Part shown: positions 12,801-24,000 of the stretch, in pieces
How positions within the stretch are numbered: the first letter of the stretch is position 1
Layout of the letters: each line of letters starts with the position of its first letter
NCBI RefSeq assembly: GCF_937616625.2
Contig: NC_065571.1
Span: forward strand, 2,606,501-2,670,500
Direction of reading: 5' to 3'
Origin: Mercurialis annua
Lineage: Eukaryota > Streptophyta > Magnoliopsida > Malpighiales > Euphorbiaceae
DNA length: 64,000 nucleotides
Notes under the pieces: generated by a model
Database searches by the model: none
What the model was told of the DNA's origin: nothing
Seen by the model: the letters and a program-made list of their open reading frames with translations, nothing else
Translations under genes and position numbers: made by a program

Positions 12801-14606
12801 CTTCAGATCACCACTATATCTATGTAACATCTGGCCCTTGCTCATTTTGATACTTCTTATCACCTGCAGGGTTGTACAGCAACTGTGCTTCTGGTTTGGG
12901 CTGATGATGACAAAAATTTCTTTGCTCAATGTGCCAATCTTGGGGATTCAGCTTGTGTTATGAAGTATGCTTTACTCTCAAATTCCATTTCATCATGTTG
13001 TTTGGGTAACTATAATATAACATGACTTTCGACATACACTAGTTTATAAACACTGAGGCAGCTAGTTTTTCATACGAATATCGTTGTTGACGATATGCTA
13101 CTATGTTTTCTAGTAAAGCATCTAACTTTAAGAGCCCCCTCTTTAAATAGTATGGATACAAAGGAAACAAAAAGGAGGATGCTCAAAATGATGCCCTTCC
13201 ACATTGTTATAGCTATGAAAGTGTGCAGCATTATTAGTTTTATAGAAAGTAAAGATCGGCTGTTAGTTGTAAGCTATGCCGTATGCAATATTAAATAACA
13301 ATTGATGCTTTAAAAATATGGCTAAAACTACTAGTATTTCTATTAGCTACTATGGTATTGCTTCGTCTGAAATGAAAAATCTTCCGTCATAATTCATAAC
13401 TAGGTCTTAAAAATGATATTTATAGCTGGATGTGATTTTCAGTGTTGATGGGAAGCAAATTAAGATGACGGAAGACCACAGAGTAGTTAGCGATACTGAA
13501 CGACAGCGAATAAACGAATTGGGACAACCTCTGAAAGATGGAGAGACGCGTCTTTGTGGTAAGAAAAAAGTTTATTGATTCATAACTGATTATTCTGACA
13601 GACTTTTGATCTATGTTATTCATTTAATAAATCATTTTTTTCCTTTCCTCTCTTGATTTAGGATTGAACCTTGCTCGGATGCTTGGAGACAAATTTTTGA
13701 AACAGCAAGATGCTCGTTTCAGTTCAGATCCCTACATAAGTAAAGCTGTGCATATAGATCGCACAAGTAATGCCTTTGCACTTTTGGCAAGGTGATTTTT
13801 TCCCCTCAAATTTATATACTAATGCCCTTGCTTCAGCAGTAAGTGGCATTTTCACTTTTTACTGGCTGTTCTATATCTTGTGGCTTATATTTGTGATGGG
13901 CCCTGATCATTGTCTTTGGATTGTCAAAATTACATCCTTTGAATGTGTTTTTCTGTTTTCGAGTCGGTTTTATAAGTAGTTCTGTTGAGAGTATTGATTT
14001 GGACAATGAAACACTGGCAGTGATGGCTTTTGGGATGTTATTGGTGCTAAGAAGGCAGTTCAACTTGTACTTCAGGTGGTTTTCTCTCTTTTTTTAAAGA
14101 AAAATTCATATATTTTCTTGTTAAATGAGATTTCTATTGAGAAAAGTGTCATCATGTGCCCTGAACTTGTGCATCACACTTCGTCATTTCAATCAATTAC
14201 GGAAAATATTCTCTAAATTTAGGTCAAATAACCCCCAAATTGTACAAAATGAGCGCGTTGAAGGGCCGCAGTGACCCAATTAGAGGGTTATTTGACCTAA
14301 AGTTAGAGAGTATTGTCCCCAATTGATTAAAATGGCTAACTGTGAGTTAATTGACCCCAACTCACAAGTTTATGTGATGACCCTTTGTTCGATTTCTATT
14401 TTCATGACAATTTAGTAACAACTGGATTTGTTGGTGTACAACAGACGAGGGAGAGGTACTCGACAGACGGGGATAATCCTACAGAGAAGATTGCTAATTT
14501 TTTACTGAGTGAGGCTAGAACAATGCGGACAAAGGATAACACCTCCATAATTTTCTTGGATTTTGGCATAAAATCAAGAATATCTTCTTGTAAAGTTGTA
14601 TCCTAA
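9868..14606 (+). CDS. KAPP: Kinase-associated protein phosphatase (KAPP), membrane-anchored FHA-PP2C
   Basis: Exons: 9868-9996, 10663-10837, 10964-11152, 11254-11426, 11511-11669, 11944-12087, 12171-12232, 12619-12754, 12870-12964, 13443-13558, 13662-13791, 14021-14075, 14445-14606. They total 1,725 nt and encode 574 residues, all in frame with GT-AG introns. Residues about 5-28 form one hydrophobic anchor (IIGGVLMLLLFILFIFF) followed by basic residues. Residues about 165-275 are the FHA (kinase-interaction) domain, with LGR, SGKHA and NGT motifs. Residues about 295-570 are a type 2C Ser/Thr phosphatase with DGHGG, GCTATVL, NLGDS and ASDGFWDV metal and catalytic motifs. The known family member binds phosphorylated receptor-like kinases through FHA and dampens their signalling (CLV1, FLS2 and others). 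Arabidopsis KAPP is about 580 residues. Two adjacent ATGs open the frame; I used the first. Confidence 0.95.
14139..14390. mobile_element. MITE (family M1), 252 bp, in the last KAPP intron
   Basis: Inverted termini GAGAAAAGTGTCATCA (left) and GAACAAAGGGTCATCA (right, reverse complement) continue inward as long imperfect arms around a centre near 14260. A perfect 10-bp direct repeat gatttctatt flanks it (14129-14138 and 14391-14400). That indicates a MULE-type non-autonomous element inserted 54 bp upstream of exon 13. Related copies are at 55747-55965 and 57086-57364. Confidence 0.8.
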
Positions 14607-15628
14607 TATAAATTATGAGTATTTAGTGTACAAATTATAATTATCCTTTTGCTTTTGAACTTCTTTTAAGTTTCCCATTGTCGTCGGTATTAGTTTTCTG
14701 CTTGCTGGAGCCCATGAAAAGGAAGCATCATCGCTGAGATGTGTTTCAAAGAGGTTTGTTTTTCTCGTCGGGAATTTGGATGCTGCCTAAAGACTGCGGT
14801 GGAGGCTTGATTGAAAGCTTGAAATGAATGCAGGATGGAGGGGAATTATAGATTGAATGATACTACAGGAAATATTTTAGGTAATAATACAAATGTTGGG
14901 GATTAGGGTTTATATGGATTTTTGTGAATGCAAAAGCATAATAGTTCGAGACAGAAATTGCAAAAAGCTTATGACCGAGGATGTTTTTTCATTTAGAGTT
15001 ATTACACATAAATTTATTTATTTTATACATTTTTATAGTTTAATCACATTTTTAAAAGTTGATAAATATACACATTAATTATAAATCGATACATTACCGA
15101 AATATAGGTGAAACTCTTGTTTCCCCTGAGGTAGTTTGATTTAATGTTCAATGTATCTTAATTACTTGAATTAAAAATGTTTGACGGACATGGATTTCGC
15201 TTATATTTTTTTATGAAAATAAAACTTAATTACGTTAGGAGTTAATGGTTCATAGTCAAATTTTTAATTTTTAAATCGGACTTAAACCAGTAGAACCACT
15301 GACGCTCGAAAGTGAGACTTCATAAATATTCTAAAAAGGAAAAGACCCAAAAAATAAAATAACAGTGACCTGGATAGCATGGCCATGGATACGAACACGG
15401 GGAAATAGGACACTTGGACACGACGTGTTATTTTAAGGTTTTTTATGTCTAAAATATCAAATATCCGAAATGTTTCCGAACGTCAATTGAATCAAGTGTC
15501 CATGCTACCTGGACAGTGACTAAAGTTTACGGGTCAAATAAAAAAATCGCCATTACTAAAGCCGTTTATCAAGTGAAGTGATAAATAAAACCCTTCCCTG
15601 AACGTTAATAAAACCAGCCAACAAACAA
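14607..15628. other. Intergenic spacer between KAPP and the SPOUT gene
   Basis: It starts with the KAPP 3' untranslated region, is AT-rich, and has no coding frame worth reporting. It contains a small hAT-like MITE at 15370-15512. The last 60 bases before 15629 are the presumed leader of the next gene. Confidence 0.6.
15370..15512. mobile_element. hAT-like MITE, 143 bp
   Basis: The 8-bp direct repeat acagtgac (15362-15369 and 15513-15520) flanks an element whose ends are inverted copies, CTGGATAGCATGG and CCAGGTAGCATGG (10 of 13 positions match). An 8-bp target duplication is typical of hAT transposons. The interior is AT-rich and non-coding. Confidence 0.6.
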
Positions 15629-18600
15629 ATGGGGAAGAAGAAGAAGAGAGCAGAATCAGAACCTGAACCTGATACAGAACCAAACCGCCACCAAACACCA
15701 GACGCCGTCAACGGCGACGGTGATTCCGGTAAGAAAATAAAGAAGAAAAAGAAGAAGGAAAAACCTAATGAAATAGAAGGGAAGGAAAAGCCTACAGTAA
15801 GCGTAGCTTTACCTGGTTCAATCATCGACAACACTCAATCTCTCGAGCTAGCTACTCGAGTATTGCTCTTCTTCATTCTATTCATCTCGACAATATTTTA
15901 ATTAATCTGTTTTTTTTATTCTCAACATTTTTGTTTCAGCTAATAATTTTAATGTTTTCTTATTTTTTTCAGCTGGCCGGACAAATTGCGCGTGCCGCCA
16001 CAATTTTTCGTATTGATGAGGTAGCTGTGTTTAGCTTTTTGTTGCTGTTTTTCATTAATTAATGAATTTAATTGGAGTTACACATTGTTTGTTTTGTTGA
16101 ACTCTGAATTAGACCTAGTTTTGTAATTTTAGAAGCTATTTTGATTGAAATAAAATTTAGTTTTGCGAAAAGCTAATTGCAGCTGAATCCTTGCTTAGTG
16201 TAACAATTTTAATTTGCTAGTGGTGTTTGTGTGTGATTAGATAGTGGTGTTTGATAATGGGAGTAGCTCGGTGAAAGAGGATCCTACAGTTAACAACTCG
16301 GATGAAAATGAAAGTGGTGCTGCATTTCTCATAAGGATATTGCGGTATCTTGAGACGCCACAGTATCTAAGAAAAGCTCTCTTTCCTAGGCTTAATAGCT
16401 TGAGATTTGTGGTGAGCTGACCAGTTGGTTTATTACCTCTTTTTTTACTTAATTTGTTTGTTTTGTCGATTGTTCGTGTTGTGATATATTGTTATTATAA
16501 TCTCACTCTGTAGTGTTTTTTCACAGGGTCTATTGCCTCCACTTGATGCTCCACACCATGTGCGTAAGCATGAGTGGGTTCCATATCGCGAAGGTAAGCC
16601 TTTCTCAAAAGTTTGAAACTTTGGCACATTTTTTTCCGGTCACTGGTTAGAACTGTTGTTATTACTGAATGACGGAACATTGTCGATTCTAGTGCACATT
16701 TGCAGTTCTTTTTTCTAGCATTGATTATGCTGTATTTGTTTTTTGTTTGTCCTTCCTTTTTGGTCAATCATTTGATGACTTTTATTAAAAACTTGCAGGT
16801 GTCACACTAAATGAAAAAGCTCCAAACTCTGTAGGAACACTAGTTGATGTGGGTCTGAGTAAGGTAACAATCTAATTCACTTTGTTACTAATTTAGGTTT
16901 TACCTCCTTTATTTTCCACTATATGTTTTGATGTCTCTTTTATTTCATGTGTGGCATAGGTTATAGGTAGTTGAAAAACTATTTACTAATTTGGTATTCT
17001 TTTGTCTGCTGATTTTTACTCATGGAAAGATAGTTAGAGTTGAATAATATCTTGCAGCAATTCCTTCCATAAGCATAGTTTCCTCACTTTTCAATCAAAG
17101 ATGCCTCTTTTCTTTTGACCCCCTAACTTTTAAGCTGATTTGAATTCCGAGTTAGCCGTTTTTTGTAGATGCCTCTCAAGTATGAACTTTATAATCTATG
17201 ACAGTAATTCTCAGACTTGAATTTAACTTCATAATTCTTTTTAGCATGGCATCAACAGCCTAATTTTATCAGAATGCTTATTTCTTTTTTCCTTATTTCC
17301 CAAATATCATAACCGCTACTTATATATGCTTGGCGGCAATTTTTTTGAACTTCGGTTGATGATTTTAACTTAGAAGTCTAGATTGGCCTCAAGTTTGTAT
17401 TGAATGTATAATTTTACATTTTGAAGCTAATTCATGCAGAATGTTCTTATTGATCAAGTACTTGAACCTGGCATAAGAGTAACTGTGGCAATGGGCGCTG
17501 ATCGCAATTTGGATGCTGGTAAGAATTTTGTATACCTTGTCTTTGTTATAATATTTTGAACCTTGCCTGATTTGTCTGCCAATCTTTCAGCGAGTGTAAT
17601 TTTTTTCCCTGATATTATTGGAGACAACTGATTTTCTCAAAATATAAGCTAAATAGTTAAACTTAAAGTATATAGTCTCCCTGTTCAATTTTAAAACTTC
17701 CCCTTCAGGCCAAATTTTTTCCCCCTTTTCTATTTTTCCTGGGTGCGTATGTCCTTTGATGCATTTTCATGTTCTTAAATCATTTTTATTGAAGCATTAT
17801 GCATGCAGAAAAATTCATTACCATTCATGATTTTCAATTCCATTTATCTAGATTTACCACGCCAGGTTGTCTCATTGTCAAAGCCCAGAGAGGAAGCTGG
17901 AATGTATTGGGGATACAGAGTGCGATATGCTTCTAGTATTAGTTCAATGCTTAATGATTCCCCATACCAGGTATTGATATTTTGATCTTATTTTTCAGTA
18001 ATTCCCTTTTTAAGTTTCATATTTAGTTCTCTTTATAATTTACACAAGAACTTCATGAGATTTGATTGTGTTGAAAGTAGGGTGGCTATGATCATGTAAT
18101 TGGTACCTCAGAGCATGGTCAGATTATTAACTCATCAGAGCTCTCCTTGCCGAGTTTCAGGTATATTTTTTGTTCTGTGGTAGGCTCAAAATGTAATTTT
18201 TTTGTTCCGTGGTAGGCTCAAAATGTAACTAATTTATTCCGTGGTAGGCTCAAATTGTTCCATGGTAGGCTCAAAATGTAACTTACTATAGGCAGTGACT
18301 CGTTTACTCTGGCAAGGAGCTTCACTGGTCCCCATGTTCCAAGCTTAGGCCGATAGTGCATCTTTATTGTGGCTTTTTTTTGGCGTTCCTTGTCTGTCTA
18401 GCCTTTAGGAGTCAAAATCCATTTGCTCTAATCTAAACTAATTTTATTTGGTGCGAAGTAGCAAATATTACATTTATGCAAGTGCCTAATTGTTCAACTT
18501 TATTGTTCCGATGTGTATATCTTCTTAGGCATTTGATGATTGCTTTTGGGGGGCTTGCGGGACTGGAAGAGTGTATTGAAGAAGACAGTAAATTAAAGGT

Positions 18601-18937
18601 ATCATCTTGCTGAATCCGTTTGCTTGTAACATGTTCTCTTTTATGCATGAATCTGCATAATCTAAATTCTTATTTAATTTGATGTTTCTTCTTCTTCTTC
18701 TTCTTCTTGAAGGGTACAAATGTTCGAGAGGTTTTTGATTCATACTTGAACACCTGCCCTCATCAAGGAAGTCGAACAATTCGAACTGAGGTCATATTTT
18801 AATTAGTCAATTTACTATTTCATATGAATCTGCAACAGAGAGATTATAATCTAAATGTGTGTTGATTACAGGAAGCAATATTCATATCACTTCAATATTT
18901 CCAAGAACCGATAAATGGAGCCTTGCGAAGATCTTAA
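15629..18937 (+). CDS. SPOUT-family RNA methyltransferase (C9orf114/SPOUT1 homologue)
   Basis: Exons: 15629-15859, 15973-16020, 16241-16411, 16527-16593, 16799-16863, 17440-17518, 17852-17970, 18081-18160, 18529-18598, 18713-18790, 18872-18937. They total 1,074 nt and encode 357 residues, in frame throughout. The N-terminus is a Lys-rich, likely nucleolar tail (MGKKKKRAE, later KKIKKKKKKEK at about residue 35). The SPOUT core follows: SVALPGSIIDN, LAGQIARAATIFRIDE, LRILRYLETPQYLRK, DAPHHVRKHEWVPYREG, GYDHVIGTSEHGQ, and the SAM-binding knot IAFGGLAGLEE. The C-terminus ends RTEEAIFISLQYFQEPI. In animals the homologue (SPOUT1/CENP-32) methylates RNA and associates with kinetochores and spindle; a role in plants is inferred. 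Arabidopsis At5g19300 is the likely counterpart. Confidence 0.92.
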
Positions 18938-21002
18938 GGTTAGCACAGGAAGATGGTCTTAGAATATTTGGTAATACATTATTTAGCTTAGGTTGAGCTA
19001 GAAGTTTGCGGATTTTCCAAGGAATTTCTTTGTAGACATAACTGAAATTAAATTTTGAAAGTATAAATTTCACAAGGATTATTTAAAATTGGTAGGATAT
19101 TTTTATTTTTTTTAAAATCGTACCATATCATGTTGTGTTATTTAAAAATTTCCTATGCCAATATTGTTGTTATTATCAGCCGTAATATAATTTTGACTAA
19201 TCTTGAATTTCTAATGTAATATGGCAATTGATTATTTTGAGAAATTACGGGGTTCAAGTGTAAATACATGTTTTAATTTCTTTTATAACTATTGAAACAA
19301 TTAAGTTGCATAGACTAAAAAAACAAAATAATTCAAGAACTTAACAATATGTTTTCCCTTCATTTTAACGAGGTTTAGATGCACCAAAAATCACCAACTG
19401 TCGCGTGTTTTGGACATTTAACATGAACTTTTAGTTTTGACATAAAAGTACATGAAGTATCTAATTTTTGCGTATAAGACCATGTTTATGTTTTTTTTAA
19501 AACAATGCCGTTTTACGTCCAAAATGGTGCCGATGTTATTATTGCAAAAATTTGATATTTCATTTATTTTTATGACAAAATTAAAAGTTCGTGTTAAATA
19601 CTAAGAACACGCGATAGTTCGTGATTTTTGGAGCATTTAAGCCTTTTAACAAAACTAAGATGACGGGGTATTTCTTAATTGACGTGGACACTTGATGATG
19701 TTATTAGTACATGTCAGCAGCAGCGAGCTGAATATCCCACTTGGCTAGGAATGGCGTGTCATATGCAGCTTGTGACATGGCATTCTGTTGTATGGACGAG
19801 GAGAAAGGGTGACACCTAGATATTGGAACATGTCAACTGTGTGCTACAGTTATTAGCCACGCAGACATATGGATATGTTGCTATTGGTATATGGACACTT
19901 GGCATATAATACTTGGCCGAAATGATCCATCATATGCACGGGCGGAACCATGACACAAACTCAGAATGATCGAAATTTTTACGTTCGCATATTTAAAAAT
20001 ATTAAACAATGGTAAATGCTGTAACAAATACTTTTCGGGGCGGTTTTAACCACCTCTACATGAAAATAAAACCGCCTTAAACTATTAGGGGCAGTTATAA
20101 CCGCCTCTATAAGAAAAATATCTTAATTTTTTTATTTTTATATTTTTTTTCCTGGTGAGGAGGGTCGGACCCTAGATCCACCCCTATGCCACATGTATAC
20201 TCTATTAAAATAGTCCATGTGCAGGCCATATTGATGATGTGTTTAGTGCCACATACATACATTTGGTGACAAGAAATAAACACTGGAAAATAATATTTGA
20301 AAAAAAAACAAAGGATAGAAAAATGTGAGAAAAACTGTAAATAATAAAATTAAAATAATTTATTTATCAAAATTCAATATCATAAAATATTATATATGTT
20401 AATTTCCTTTACATATGTATGACAATTAATAAATAAAATTATTTATTTATAATCAAATTCAAGCTTATAAAAAAATTAATTATAAATAAAATTAATATTT
20501 AAAAGTTTTATAAATATTATACATATATAATATAACTCAAAAAAATAAAAAGATAAAATGAGACATATTTAAGAGTAATTGATTAAATATTTTTATTTGA
20601 CGTATTTTTTGCCATGTCATTCACAAGAGGCAGGTGACTTGTTTCATATGAAACATGGCATATTCAGATTACTGCGCTGGTAACATTAGGCTGACATGTT
20701 GGCACCCAGAGATGACGTGTCATATGACTCATATTTCCGTAACAATACAAGAAAAAAAAGAACAAGGGTGTTATTGTCAATACATATAAATAGAGACGTG
20801 TTTAATTAAAAAAGCCAGACAATAAAACCGACCGGCTCAGCTCTCATATATTTCTCTCTCTCAAACTCAAACCTAAACCCAAAACGCCGAAGAAAAAAAT
20901 TAGAGAGAGCGCCAATTTAATTCTTATAATTCTTACTCTCTTCCTATTCAAACCCCAAATTAAACCGTTATAAACATCTAAAATAACCGAATCATTCCCG
21001 CC
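18938..21002. other. Intergenic region with MITE and transposon remnants
   Basis: 18938-19370 is the 3' flank of the SPOUT gene. A MITE lies at 19372-19643. At 20030-20110 a short cluster of GGCGGTTTTAACC-like palindromes resembles the subterminal repeats of CACTA-type elements, though no termini were found. 20330-20570 is extremely AT-rich. 20820-21002 is the pyrimidine-rich leader of the next gene, with TCTCTC runs. No coding sequence seen. Confidence 0.55.
19372..19643. mobile_element. MULE-type MITE, 272 bp
   Basis: Long inverted arms: left GGTTTAGATGCACCAAAAAT, right (reverse complement) GGCTTAAATGCTCCAAAAAT, and similarity continues for about 100 bp. Flanks are a 9-bp direct repeat with one mismatch, ttttaacga (19363-19371) and ttttaacaa (19644-19652). 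Non-coding. Confidence 0.7.
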
Positions 21003-24000
21003 ATGGTGGCTCAGCAGCAAGACCATCATCATCAGCCGCCTTCTTCAGAGGCTGTTGACATTCAAAACACTCAGTCTTTAATCTCAGCGCTTAGTTTGGT
21101 CTCTCGTGACCTCCCGCTCCCTCCTCAGTTATTTAACTCCGTCTTCTCCATCTATTCTGATCCCCAAATTGCCCCTCATAACGGTTCTAATGGATTGGTA
21201 CGTCTTTTTTTATCTACCCTTTTCGTACTTTTACGTTTTTCGAGGGTTTTGAGGTGTGATTGTGATACTCTTTTGTGGAATTGTTGTTTTAGTTTCTTGG
21301 TTTTGTGGGTTTGTTATGGAATTTTGTGGTTAGGTTATGAGTTCTTGTTAATTGAGAGTATGCTTTGATTGGATTTTTATTGTGGTTTGTAATTGTGTAT
21401 TAGTTTGCTATGCAGATGGACTGTTGCATAATGTGCTTTAGTTCTGTATAAAGCTTGTATCTTTTTGACATTTTTGAATCAATAAGTTATTCTCTACCTG
21501 ATTTGGATTTTTGTTTTTGTATCGGTGTAGCGAGATGAAAGTGGAATCCCCATTGTAGGGGATTTAATGAGTGAATTTGAGGAGGCGTTGGCGAAGCAAA
21601 GGAGTAGTTGCATGTCGGGTTCTTTACTTTGTGAATCGAGGGAAAAACGATATCAAGGCCATACTAAGCATCGCTTAAATGAACTCGAAGGTTGTTGTCT
21701 TTTTAGAATTTTTTGTTTTTGTTTTATGTCCATAGATGATTAAATGAGATTTTTTTTAGTTCTTGTTTAATGTGATTTAGGTTATGGTATATGCAATCTT
21801 GGGAAAGGGTTACTTAGATTTTAGTGTTTTCTATCAGAACTTCCTTCAACCAGAGGTGAGGACCTTCAGACGAAGTGCTTACTTGAGCTATATGGACTGA
21901 AGGTAAATTTCATTTTGTTGGAGTTATATGTGCATCAAGTTTGTGATTGCCTATTATTTTCTTTTTGATTAAACCCTGTCATCTGAATTAATGATACATT
22001 TGGTTCTTTTACTGTTGACTGATGGATGTTTACTTGTTGTTTGGTTGGGTGAGGAACAGTTTTGAATTTTTAAAATTAGAATCTTGTTTTCTTCTCTTTT
22101 CAGAAGTTCTATGGCCATTTTTGCTTATTGTAAGAAATGATTTCACTCTTCCTTAGCGTTTTACTAGGTTCACAGCGAAAGAAGCTTCTTGGTTGATATT
22201 TAGTAGATACCCTCTTTTTCTCCCTTTATTAAGAGTTGAGAATGACATATGTCCTGTCCTTTTGGGCAAGTACTTGTTTTTGGCAGCTAGCGGAGTTGCA
22301 GAGTAAAGTGCGGACAGAAGTGAGTTCAGAGTATTGGCTTCGCCTAAATTGTGCATCTCCTGATAAGCAGTTGTTTGATTGGGGTATGATGAGACTGCGC
22401 CGTCCTTCATATGGTGTAGGAGACGCTTTTGCCTCAGAAGCTGATGATCAGTTCAGAAAAAAACGGGATGCAGAGGTTATCTGTTCTTTCTCCTTTGCTT
22501 CATTTCTTTCGTTATGCATACATGTCTTTCCAACTTTTACCCATTATTAAAAGGCTGTGTTAATGAAACTGAGCCTTCTAGATTGTAAATAGTGTCTGTA
22601 GATTTCTGCTCATATAATTAATTGGTTCTGCTATGCATATCTGGCATTCTAGATAGATCAATAACATCGTTAACTTGGTAGATGTTGATTATGGACTTGA
22701 TGCCAACATCTTATATATTGTGTGATGCTGATGTAGTAATAATATTGATGCAGAGGCTGTCAAGGTTAGAAGAAGAAGAAAGAAACCGTATAGAGAGTAA
22801 GAAAAGAAAGTTCTTTGCAGAGATAATTAATACACTCCGGGAGTTCCAACTGCAAGCTCAGGCTTCTCTTAAACGAAGGAAGCAAAGGAATGATTGGATC
22901 CAGGTATATTTTGTTGCCTTTCTCTGTGTCCTTTATATTTGATTTTGTGTTACACCTGCGTCTTTGTGAGAGAATGCTCTATCTGAACTTTAGTATAAAC
23001 TCAAACAAAACCAATGAGTAATTTTGATGAATCAATAAGAAGCACATATGCTCTTATAGATTCTTTTGGTGTTTTTTGCATAGTATACAATAACTAGACT
23101 TTCCAATGTATTTTTTAGCATTGGCATGGAAGGCAAAGACAGCGTGCTACTCGGGCTGAAAAACTGAGGATCCAAGCCCTGAGGAATGACAATGACGAAG
23201 ATTATTTGAGATTGGTGAAGGAGAGCAAGAATGAACGACTTACAACACTTCTTGAAGAAACAAATAAACTTCTTGTTAATTTGGGGGCTGCTGTTCAGCG
23301 TCAGAAAGATGCAAAGTATTCAGATGGCATTGAACCCTTAGAAATCCCGGAAGCTGTATCAGAAAGCTTAGGGGATACACCCACCGAGGACGATGCAGAC
23401 ATCATCGATTCTGATCGTAATGATGACAGTAATGATTTACTTAAAGGGCAGCGACAATATAACTCGGCCATTCATTCAATTGAGGAGAAGGTGAACTTTA
23501 TAGTTCTGTTCTCTAATTTGTTTATTTTCAAACCTTCTGTTTAGGCCTATGGAGTTGATTTTTATGGTTTAAGATTTAATATTTGGTACTTTATGCAATT
23601 ATTAAGCTGCTTGTTAGCACACAACAATCATGGGAATTCGAAATAATAAATTGGACTTTGAAGCTTTATGGGTTAATCCCATTATTGACAGTTGCCTCCA
23701 GTCATTTGCTCTAAGCCTATGTCTTGACCAGTCAGTTATATGATTTTTTCAATCAACTTGTTTATTTACCAAATAAGCAGCAGTTTGCAATTATATGACA
23801 CAGGAAATAAATTCAACTTGTTGAGTGCTGATTGATGTTCGCATATGTGATGTGGGTCCTCATTCCTCAATTTTGTGGACTAGTATGTAATTCGGATCTT
23901 TGAGTATGGTTGGAGAATAACAAAGTTCTTCAGCAAATTATCAATGTTTTGAATAATACTCTTTTATATGTTGCAATAAGCACTTTCAAACTGCATTTAT

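Noticed and set aside
15556..15834. Minus-strand frame opposite SPOUT exon 1
   Set aside because: It is antisense to the Lys-rich exon; its polyphenylalanine stretch mirrors the AAG codons.
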